Assembly: GCF_022271435.1 (NCBI RefSeq)
Contig: NZ_JAFIQY010000001.1
Span: 186,001 to 250,000, forward strand
Length of the DNA: 64,000 bases
Reading direction: 5' to 3'
Source of the DNA: Streptomyces monomycini
GTDB taxonomy: Bacteria; Actinomycetota; Actinomycetes; Streptomycetales; Streptomycetaceae
In this document: one piece after another, positions 33,635 to 39,833 of the stretch
Layout: every line of letters starts with the position of its first letter
Position numbering within the stretch: the first letter of the stretch is position 1
Notes under the pieces: model-generated
Told to the model about the DNA's origin: nothing
The model's database searches: none
Seen by the model: only the letters and a program-made list of their open reading frames with translations
Made by a program: the position numbers and the translations under genes

Positions 33635-34807
33635 TCAGCGGGACTCGGGCCCCGCCAGGTGCCGCGCGACGACCATGCGCTGGATCTGGTTGGTGCCCTC
33701 GACGATCTGGAGCACCTTGGCCTCCCGCATGTAGCGCTCGGCCGGGAAGTCGAGCGTGTAGCCGTACCCGCCGAGCAGCTGGACGGCGTCCGTCGTGACG
33801 CGCATCGCGGCATCCGTGCAGAACAGCTTGGCCATCGCCGCTTCCTTCGCGAACGGCAGGCCGGCGTCCTTGAGGCGGGCGGCGGCCAGGTAGAGCGAAC
33901 GGCCGGCCTCGATCTGGGTGGCCATGTCGGCGATCATGAAGCGCAGGCCCTGGAAGTCGGCGATCGGGCGGCCGAACTGCTGCCGGGAGGCGGTGTACTC
34001 CAGCGCCTCGTCCAGGGCGGCCTGGGCGATGCCGATCGCGCAGGCGGCGATCCCGAGACGGCCGGAGTCCAGCGCGGACAGGGCGATGGTGAACCCCTGC
34101 CCCTCGTCCCCGATACGGCGGGCGTCGGGAATCCGTACGCCGTCGAAGTGCAGCTGGGCCGTGGGCGAGCCCTTCATGCCCATCTTGCGCTCGGGCGCGG
34201 CGGCGGTCAGCCCTTCCGCGTCGCCGGGCACCAGGAAGGCCGTGATGCCGCGGGCGCCCTTGTCGCCGGTGCGCGCGAGCACGGTGTAGAAGTCGGCGAC
34301 GCCTCCGTGGGTGATCCACGCCTTGGTGCCCTCCAGGGTCCAGGTGTCCCCGTCGCGTACCGCCCGGGTGGTCAGGGAGGCGGCGTCGGAACCGGACGCG
34401 GGCTCGGAGAGGCAGTAGGCGCCGAGGAGGCCACCGCCGAGCATGGCGGGCAGGTGGGTGGCGCGCTGCTCCTTGGTGCCGAACGCGGCGAGCGCATGGC
34501 AGGCGAGGGTGTGCACACTGACGCCGAGGCCCACGGTCAGCCGCGCGGCCGCCAGCTCCTCCAGCACCTGGAGGTACACCTCGTAGGGCTGCTCCCCGCC
34601 GCCGAACTCCTCCGCGTACGGGAGGGAGAGCAGACCGGACTCGGAGAGTAGGTCGAAGGTCTCCCGGGGGAACCGCCCCGCCTCCTCCTGCTCGGCGGCG
34701 ACCGGCTTGATCTCACGGTCGAGGAGATCCCGCACCAAGGTCAGCAGATCGCGGGCCTCCTCCGTGGGCAGCCTGCGGTCCACCGGCCGGGGGCCGTACT
34801 CGGTCAT
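33635..34807 (-). CDS. Acyl-CoA dehydrogenase
   Basis: The product is 390 aa from ATG 34807, with GGAGGAGA upstream. Standard features are LGAYCLSEPASGSDAASLTT (signature 1 near FAD), WITHGGVADFYTVLART, the catalytic-base region VEGTNQIQRMVVARHLAG and signature 2 QLLGGYGYTLDFPAERYMREA. The Glu in EGTNQIQ corresponds to the catalytic base of short-/medium-chain enzymes. It oxidises an acyl-CoA to the enoyl-CoA using FAD. The chain specificity cannot be told from sequence. It is monocistronic here. Confidence 0.93.
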   Translation of the reverse strand: MTEYGPRPVDRRLPTEEARDLLTLVRDLLDREIKPVAAEQEEAGRFPRETFDLLSESGLLSLPYAEEFGGGEQPYEVYLQVLEELAAARLTVGLGVSVHTLACHALAAFGTKEQRATHLPAMLGGGLLGAYCLSEPASGSDAASLTTRAVRDGDTWTLEGTKAWITHGGVADFYTVLARTGDKGARGITAFLVPGDAEGLTAAAPERKMGMKGSPTAQLHFDGVRIPDARRIGDEGQGFTIALSALDSGRLGIAACAIGIAQAALDEALEYTASRQQFGRPIADFQGLRFMIADMATQIEAGRSLYLAAARLKDAGLPFAKEAAMAKLFCTDAAMRVTTDAVQLLGGYGYTLDFPAERYMREAKVLQIVEGTNQIQRMVVARHLAGPESR

Positions 34808-35196
34808 GGCGGCGCTCTCCTCCCTGTCGGGCGCTGCGACGGCGCCCGCGAGGGTGAGGCGGCGCCGCCGGTAGTTCGCACAGTGCTCAGCAGATGATCC
34901 CCCACCGGATCGCGGAGGGCGGTGACCTGCAGCTGTGGCGCTGTGAGTATGCCCGATCGACAGCGTCACGTCACTGGTTGATCGAGATCTTGTTCCGGGC
35001 GGCCGGAACTTCGTCAGCACCGGAACCGACGGGCTCCCACCGTCATCAGCCCCGGCCAGAGCCCCGCCCCGCCACCCGCGCCTCCCCCGCACCCCCTTCC
35101 GCGCGCATCCCCCCGCAAGCCCCTTACGGCTCCTTACATCCCCCTACGTCCTCCCGTACGCCCCCCGGCGGCCGGGAGCTGTACGCACCATGAAAT
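34808..35196. other. Gene-free stretch upstream of the chitinase promoter
   Basis: About 390 bp. A plus-strand frame (from 34894) reads HRIAEGGDLQLWRCEYARST and faintly resembles the N-terminus of a GNAT enzyme, but it soon degenerates, so at most it is a relic. The remainder is Pro-codon-like low-complexity sequence. Confidence 0.4.
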
Positions 35197-35230
35197 TGGT
35201 CCAAACCATTGACCGCACTGGTCTAGTCCT
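35197..35230 (+). promoter_or_regulatory. Chitinase-type direct repeats / DasR-like site
   Basis: TGGTCCAAACCA (35197-35208) and TGGTCTAGTCCT (35219-35230) match the pair of 12-bp direct repeats (TGGTCCAGACCT type) that mediate chitin induction and glucose repression of Streptomyces chitinase genes. The second also fits the DasR box ACTGGTCTAGACCA at 11 of 14 positions. Confidence 0.8.
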
Positions 35231-35238
35231 TCTACGTT
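35209..35238 (+). promoter_or_regulatory. Chitinase promoter
   Basis: TTGACC (35209-35214), 18 nt, TACGTT (35233-35238). The second direct repeat lies inside the spacer, so a bound repressor would block polymerase. Confidence 0.6.
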
Positions 35239-35318
35239 CTCCCCGCAATACTCAACGCGTTCATGCCAATTCGGAACGCGTGTCCGTCCCGCCCTCGACC
35301 CCCCTCCGAGGAGACGAC

Positions 35319-36593
35319 ATGCCCAGACCCGTCCGTACGCGATCACCGCGCCGGCTGATCGCCGCCACCACCGCACTGTGTACGGCCGCCCTGGCCGGCA
35401 CCCTGTTCGCGGGCACCGCAGCCGCCGACCCCACCGGCAGCGCCACCCCCGCGGCCCCCGCGGCCGCTCAACCGGCCGGAATCCAGGCCGCCGGAAACAA
35501 AGTGGTCGGCTACTTCACCAACTGGGGCGTCTACGACCGCAATTACCACGTCAAGAACATCCAGACGTCCGGGTCCGCCGGCAAGCTGACCCACATCAAC
35601 TACGCTTTCGGCAACGTCCAGGGCGGCAAGTGCACCATCGGCGACGCGTACGCCGACTACGACAAGGCCTACACCGCCGACCAGAGCGTCGACGGCAAGG
35701 CCGACACCTGGGACGCGGGCGCCCTGCGCGGCAACTTCAACCAGCTGCGCAAGCTCAAGAAGCTGCACCCGAACCTCAAGGTGATCTGGTCCTTCGGCGG
35801 CTGGACCTGGTCCGGCGGCTTCGCCCAGGCCGCCAAGAACCCCAACGCGTTCGCGCAGTCCTGCCTGGACCTCGTCCAGGACAAGCGCTGGGCCGATGTC
35901 TTCGACGGCATTGACATCGACTGGGAGTACCCGAACGCCTGCGGTCTGACCTGCGACACCAGCGGCCGGGAAGCGTTCACCAACCTCGCCAAGGCGCTGC
36001 GCTCGAAGTTCGGCGGCAAGCTGGTGACGGCGGCCATCAGCGCCGACGCCTCGGCCGGCGGCAAGCTGGACGCCGCCGACTACAAGGGCGCCGCGCAGTA
36101 CCTCGACTGGTACAACCCGATGACGTACGACTACTTCGGCGCCTGGGACGCCAAGGGGCCGACGGCACCGCACTCGCCACTGACCTCGTACAACGGCATC
36201 CCAAAGGCCGGTTTCAACACCACCGACACCATCAAGAAGCTCAAGAGCCTGGGCGTCCCGGCCAACAAGCTCCTGCTGGGCCTCGGCTTCTACGGACGCG
36301 GCTGGCAGGGCGTGACGCAAGACGCACCGGGCGGCACGGCGACCGGCGCGGCGCCCGGCAAGTACGAGGCCGGCATCGAGGACTACAAACTCCTCAAGAC
36401 CCGCTGCCCGGCAACCGGCAAGGTCGGCGGCACGGCATACGCCAAGTGCGGCAGCCAGTGGTGGAGCTACGACACCCCGGAGACCATCGGCACCAAGATG
36501 GCGTACAAGAACCAGCAAGGCCTGGGCGGCACATTCTTCTGGGAGCTGAGCGGCGACACGGCGAACGGTGAGCTGATCAAGTCCATCAAGTAG
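35319..36593 (+). CDS. Secreted GH18 chitinase
   Basis: The product is 424 aa. A twin-basic signal peptide ends near residue 36 (TLFAGTAAA). The mature protein starts almost directly with the catalytic domain: VVGYFTNWGVYDRNYHVKNI, SFGGWTWSGGF, and the family 18 active site FDGIDIDWEYP with catalytic Glu at residue 203. MTYDYFGAWD and GTFFWELSGD follow. No chitin-binding or FnIII module is present, unlike many Streptomyces chitinases, so it is a compact single-domain endo-type enzyme. The GAGGAGA ribosome site and direct-repeat promoter show the usual chitin control. Confidence 0.96.
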   Translation: MPRPVRTRSPRRLIAATTALCTAALAGTLFAGTAAADPTGSATPAAPAAAQPAGIQAAGNKVVGYFTNWGVYDRNYHVKNIQTSGSAGKLTHINYAFGNVQGGKCTIGDAYADYDKAYTADQSVDGKADTWDAGALRGNFNQLRKLKKLHPNLKVIWSFGGWTWSGGFAQAAKNPNAFAQSCLDLVQDKRWADVFDGIDIDWEYPNACGLTCDTSGREAFTNLAKALRSKFGGKLVTAAISADASAGGKLDAADYKGAAQYLDWYNPMTYDYFGAWDAKGPTAPHSPLTSYNGIPKAGFNTTDTIKKLKSLGVPANKLLLGLGFYGRGWQGVTQDAPGGTATGAAPGKYEAGIEDYKLLKTRCPATGKVGGTAYAKCGSQWWSYDTPETIGTKMAYKNQQGLGGTFFWELSGDTANGELIKSIK

Positions 36594-36666
36594 GCGGTCA
36601 CGACAGGCAGGGCCGGTGCGCCCGGACAGGGCGCGTCCCCTTGCAAACGCGAGGTCAGGAAATGAC

Positions 36667-36705
36667 GATGAAGCCGGGCCCGTTCTCCACGGGTTCGGCT
36701 TCATC
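36667..36705 (+). terminator. Hairpin after the chitinase gene
   Basis: GATGAAGCCG (36667) pairs with CGGCTTCATC (to 36705); with CCCGT/ACGGG and two G-U pairs the stem is 17 bp around loop TCTCC. There is no long T run, but it lies 74 bp after the stop and is the likely terminator. Confidence 0.75.
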
Positions 36706-36838
36706 TCCATACATCACACCCATACACACGCACGATCGGAGCAGCCCGTCGACGCCTGCACATATGCCGGCTATGTCGAATTCAGCGGAAGTAAGCAAAA
36801 TCAGCAGCTCCGCCTGCTGAAGCTGCTGGTCAGGGCCT

Positions 36839-36989
36839 GTGGTCCCCGCGGGTGCGGGGTGTTTCCGACCCCTCAGCCAGGGGCACGAGCGGAGTCACCG
36901 TGGTCCCCGCGGGTGCGGGGGTGTTCCCCTCGGATCTCGCGTGCGTATGAACTCCACGGAGTGGTCCCCGCGGGTGCGGGGCTCTACCA
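36839..36989. CRISPR. Orphan three-repeat type I-E-like CRISPR
   Basis: Repeats start at 36839, 36900 and 36961, an exact 61-bp period that equals a 29-nt repeat plus a 32-nt spacer as in type I-E. All three share a 21-nt core beginning GTGGTCCCCGCGGG, with the hairpin CCCCGC/GCGGGG; the last 8 nt differ between copies, most strongly in the third. Two spacers lie at 36868-36899 and 36929-36960. To the left is an AT-richer patch (AAGTAAGCAAAATCAGCAG) that may be a leader remnant. No cas gene is in the window. Confidence 0.85.
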
Positions 36990-37086
36990 GCATCTCCCCG
37001 CGCAGGCGCCGTTCCGCCCCAGCGCGCCACCTCCCGTCGATGCAGTCGGGACGGCTGTAAAGGTGTTCACGAGCCGGGGCGCCGAA

Positions 37087-37126
37087 GTGTGACTGAGTGC
37101 TTCAGTTGGCGGGTGAGCGCGCGAGT
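37087..37126 (+). repeat. Left terminal inverted repeat of a degraded element
   Basis: Forty bp starting GTGTGACTGAGTGCTTCAG and matching the minus strand of 39179-39218 at 39 of 40 positions. Weaker similarity continues inward for about 50 more bp (GCGGCGTCGACGGCTC in both). Each repeat contains the small palindrome ACTGA-GTGCT-TCAGT. Confidence 0.85.
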
Positions 37127-37247
37127 CGGCGGCTGGAGCATGCGGCGTCGACGGCTCAGGTGAGCTGAACGGCGTAGTGTCGCGAAGAGGTCAGGGGCAG
37201 TCGCCCGCCCCAGTCCCGGTCTTCAGCCGAGGGCTGAGCGGCGCCGG

Positions 37248-38024
37248 TCATGACGCGGCGAAGGCGGTGATCAGGCCGGACAGGGCCTGCGGCGCCTCCA
37301 TCGGTACCTGGTGGCCGCAGTCGATGGACGCGATCGTGACGTTGGTCAGGTGGGGCACCGTCAGCTTCTTCTGCATCTCCAGGCCCCAGGTCGGGTCGCC
37401 GTCCGCGACGATCAGCAGGGTCTCGACGTCGATCGGTGCGGCGCGCTCGGTCCAGTCCTCGTATATCCCTTCCTTCAGCCAGGCGTCCCAGGCCTTGCGG
37501 TTCATCCGCGCGTAGTCTTCGCAGGCACGGTCGAACACTTTCGGCTCCAGCGGCAGCGCGGTGCGGTCCAGCACGAACTTCCTGGCGTCTGTGCGGTCCC
37601 TGCGGCTCTCGAACAGTTCGCGCGGCAGGTCCTCGCCGCCGACCTCTTGCCCGAGCGGCGTGGGGGTGATCAGCACGAGCTTCGCCGGCGGATGCGCGAG
37701 CCCCAGCCCGGCGCCGGCCCGGCTGGCAAGGATCTGCATGACCTTGCCGGTCATCGAGTGGCCGACCAGTACGTAGTCGGTCAGGCCGAGTTCGTTGATC
37801 GTGGCGGCGAACGCGCTGGCCATCTCGGCCATCGTGTAGCCCGGGATCGCGTGGGCCTCGCCGTGGCCGGGTGCGTCCACCGCCACGACCCGGAACTGCT
37901 CCGACAGTGGCGCGCTCGCCTCGATCCACTCACGGCGGGCGAAGCTGAACGAATGCGAGGTCACCAGGGTGCGCCCGGGATGCTTGGCATGGGGCTGCTG
38001 GGGAGTGTCGGTGAGGGGAAGCAT
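37248..38024 (-). CDS. Alpha/beta hydrolase
   Basis: The product is 258 aa from ATG 38024, with GGAGG 8 nt upstream. The nucleophile elbow is LVGHSMTGKVMQI (Ser, about residue 92), with the acid in VADGDPTWGLEM and the His in SIDCGHQVPMEAP. The start SHSFSFARREWIEA stands in for the usual HG oxyanion motif. A general esterase or C-C hydrolase role is likely. It is the last gene of an operon behind the TetR gene (4-bp gap) and the aldo/keto reductase relic. The operon sits inside the inverted-repeat-bounded segment. Confidence 0.85.
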   Translation of the reverse strand: MLPLTDTPQQPHAKHPGRTLVTSHSFSFARREWIEASAPLSEQFRVVAVDAPGHGEAHAIPGYTMAEMASAFAATINELGLTDYVLVGHSMTGKVMQILASRAGAGLGLAHPPAKLVLITPTPLGQEVGGEDLPRELFESRRDRTDARKFVLDRTALPLEPKVFDRACEDYARMNRKAWDAWLKEGIYEDWTERAAPIDVETLLIVADGDPTWGLEMQKKLTVPHLTNVTIASIDCGHQVPMEAPQALSGLITAFAAS

Positions 38025-38028
38025 GGTT

Positions 38029-38658
38029 CTAACCTCCGGTTGCCGTCGGCGGGGGCGGGGTGGTCGGTCGGGTGAGGAGCAAGCCCTGTACGGCGGTGCG
38101 GGCCAGGTGCACGCAGGAGTCCACGTCGACAGGCTGGTGGCCGAGCAGCAGGCGGAACGCCGCCGGCCCGAACAGCAGATCGATCGCCGCGTCAGGCTCG
38201 ACGTGCGGGTCGAGCTCGCCGCGCGCGACCCCGCGCTCCCACAGCGCCCGGAGCGCCGCGCGGCGTGGGGCGAAGAACCGGGCGTTGAGCAGCTCGGCGG
38301 TGCCGGGTTCCAGTACGGCGGCGGCGACGAGTTGGGCGAAGACGATGCCGTCGCGGCCTTGGTAGTACTCGGCCAGGTGGGCGACGGCCTGGACCAGGTC
38401 GTGCGCGCTGTCGCCGGTTTCGACCAGCGGCACCAGGCGGTCGATGTGCGCGGCGAAGGCCTCGATCGCCAGCGCAGTGCGGTGCGGCCAGCGCCGGTAG
38501 ATCGTGGGCTTGCTCACCCCGCTGCGGCGGCTCGCCGCCTCGACCGTGCAGGCGGCGACGCCGCCTTCCAGGAGCAGTTGCGCGGCGGCGGTGAGTACGC
38601 GCTCTTCGTGCGCGGCCTCGCGAGGCCGTCCCCGCCCGCGGGCCTGCGGGCCGGTCAC
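38029..38658 (-). CDS. TetR-family regulator
   Basis: The product is 209 aa from GTG 38658, which overlaps the stop of the reductase relic (GTGA). The HTH is textbook: RVLTAAAQLLLEGGVAACTV, ASRRSGVSKPTIYRRWPHR (residues 20-60). The ligand domain has QAVAHLAEYYQGRDGIVFAQ and a C-terminal helical bundle (TetR_C_11/16-like). It probably controls its own operon through the 35-bp inverted repeat at 38846-38880. The Pro/Thr tail is unremarkable. Confidence 0.9.
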   Translation of the reverse strand: MTGPQARGRGRPREAAHEERVLTAAAQLLLEGGVAACTVEAASRRSGVSKPTIYRRWPHRTALAIEAFAAHIDRLVPLVETGDSAHDLVQAVAHLAEYYQGRDGIVFAQLVAAAVLEPGTAELLNARFFAPRRAALRALWERGVARGELDPHVEPDAAIDLLFGPAAFRLLLGHQPVDVDSCVHLARTAVQGLLLTRPTTPPPPTATGG

Positions 38659-38840
38659 AGCTGAGCTCGGGATCGGACAGCCCGCAATGGGCCGTGCCGC
38701 TCGCCGGACACTTCCCGAGCGAGCGGATCGAGTCGCGTCAGTACCGCGTCGTTCAGCGGGATCGTAAGAGCGGCCGGGTTCACAGCCACGTGCTCCGGGC
38801 TGCCCGGGACCTGGAGCGTTCCGAGCGGGGTATGGCGCAT
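38655..38840 (-). pseudogene. Aldo/keto reductase with internal deletion
   Basis: A 61-codon frame starts MRHTPLGTLQV, the N-terminal strand of aldo/keto reductases, and continues directly into PGSPEHVAVNPAALTIPLND and AVLTRLDPLA, which is their C-terminal helix region. Roughly 250-270 internal residues including the Asp-Tyr-Lys-His tetrad are gone, yet the frame is kept. The ribosome site GGAGGTGGAG and the coupling to tetR are intact, so the stub probably still serves to start translation of the operon. The family assignment rests on two short segments and is moderately secure. Confidence 0.65.
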
Positions 38841-38845
38841 CTCCA

Positions 38846-38880
38846 CCTCCTTTACGTTACGACACGTAATGTAAAGGAGG
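38846..38880. promoter_or_regulatory. 35-bp inverted repeat, operator of the reductase-tetR-hydrolase operon
   Basis: Arms CCTCCTTTACGTTACG and CGTAATGTAAAGGAGG pair at 15 of 16 positions around ACA. The AT-rich core TTACG-ACA-CGTAA is a plausible TetR site. The outer GGAGG on the minus strand is the ribosome site of the reductase relic. Confidence 0.75.
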
Positions 38881-38969
38881 CGCCGCCGACCCGCAACACC
38901 CGACCCTCGGGACGAGCGGTACAGGGCCGCCTCCGCGGAAGCCCCTCCGGGCACCGAGACTCGGTCCAG

Positions 38970-39112
38970 GCGAAGCGTGCGCCGAGCGGGCCCGCCATAC
39001 CGTCGGGGTACACCTGGTGGATGGCGCCGCGCTTGCCGTGGCGCATGCCCCGGGTGAGCTCGTGGCGGGACTCCTGCACGGTGAACTGCCGGTTCAACCG
39101 CCGTCGGCTCAA
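38970..39112 (-). pseudogene. Tn3-family transposase fragment
   Basis: The minus-strand frame reads RRRLNRQFTVQESRHELTRG, then MRHGKRGAIHQVYPDGM and AGPLGA. This matches the C-terminal part of Tn3 TnpA proteins, where the pattern is ESRHxLARxxxHGKRGEIRQxYxEGMxxQLGALG. Similarity is lost on both sides and no full gene is present. It indicates that a Tn3-type element once occupied the site. Confidence 0.65.
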
Positions 39113-39178
39113 ACCGCTTCCTGCCGCCTACACCGTCCAGCTCGCCCGAGCCGTCGACGCCGCCCCCTTCAGTTGCCA

Positions 39179-39218
39179 ACTCGCGCGCTCACTCGCCAAC
39201 TGAAGCACTCAGTCACAC
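39179..39218 (-). repeat. Right terminal inverted repeat of the degraded element
   Basis: The mirror of 37087-37126, differing at one of 40 positions. On the plus strand the inner flank reads as the end of a coding frame (YTVQLARAVDAA ... LARSLAN, stop). The left copy shows a decayed version of the same, so both ends derive from one ancestral sequence. Confidence 0.85.
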
Positions 39219-39245
39219 GAAGCGGTCCGAGTCTTTTTGTGCGGG

Positions 39246-39590
39246 TCAGTTGAAGATGACCGACCGCAGTTTGAGGCGCTCTGAGGCACCACCGGTGTGT
39301 GGCCGCAGGCGGAAGGAGTCGCCCCGGCAATCGGTGCCGGTGTAGACGGTTGCCCAGGCATCGGTGCGGTTCTTCGGTGAATGGCCTGGCTGTGGGTTCT
39401 CCTGGCCGACGCCGTGGAGGTTGATACAGCGACCGCTGGGCGGGTTGTTGAGGAAGCCGCTGGCCTCGTATCCCTCCACAGTCTCGTAGGAGTACCGGAA
39501 CTGCCCTGTCGCTGCGGCAGCCGAACCAGGGGTGGCGGCCAGGAGTACGGCGGCGCCGAGCACGGCGGTGATGACGGAGCGAAGACGCAT
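39246..39590 (-). CDS. Small secreted protein
   Basis: The product is 114 aa. The signal peptide MRLRSVITAVLGAAVLLAAT ends near AAA at residues 25-27. The mature part (about 87 aa) has aromatic and polar beta-like segments (QFRYSYETVEGYEASGFLNN, TVYTGTDCRGDSFRLRPHTG) and two cysteines that could form a disulfide (RCINLHG and TDCRGD). It resembles small extracellular peptidase-inhibitor or beta/gamma-crystallin-like proteins of Streptomyces, but no family is certain. The ribosome site is weak. Confidence 0.75.
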   Translation of the reverse strand: MRLRSVITAVLGAAVLLAATPGSAAAATGQFRYSYETVEGYEASGFLNNPPSGRCINLHGVGQENPQPGHSPKNRTDAWATVYTGTDCRGDSFRLRPHTGGASERLKLRSVIFN

Positions 39591-39833
39591 CAGCGGGTCT
39601 TTCTGCAGGTGGGAAAGTTGCCGCAGGCACCTCTGCCCACCCCGGCGGACGCGCACCCATGCATCACCCTCACGAGTGATGGAGAAACGTCCCTGCACTG
39701 CCCCGAACGAACGGTGCCGACGGCGTTTCGGCGCACGCCGTGCAGGTCCCGGCCCGTCGGCGGCGCCCAGCACCACCCTTCGGGGGTTCCCGCGCGTCCC
39801 GGCTGGCCACAGCGCCCGGGACGCGCGGGACCG

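Larger units (their letters stand above)
37087..39218. mobile_element. Degraded transposon-like segment (Tn3-relic, inverted-repeat bounded)
   Basis: A 2.13-kb unit bounded by 40-bp inverted repeats (39/40) contains a hydrolase, a TetR regulator, a deleted aldo/keto reductase and a fragment of a Tn3-family transposase. The chitinase and CRISPR lie just outside to the left. The ends do not start with the GGGG typical of Tn3, so the true family of the ends is open. The element looks immobile. Confidence 0.6.

Noticed and set aside
34894..35193. Possible GNAT relic before the chitinase
   Set aside because: Only about 20 residues look protein-like; it then becomes proline-codon noise. Too weak to call.
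36830..37030. Short frames across the CRISPR
   Set aside because: They merely translate the regular repeats; the 61-bp period and hairpin explain the sequence better.
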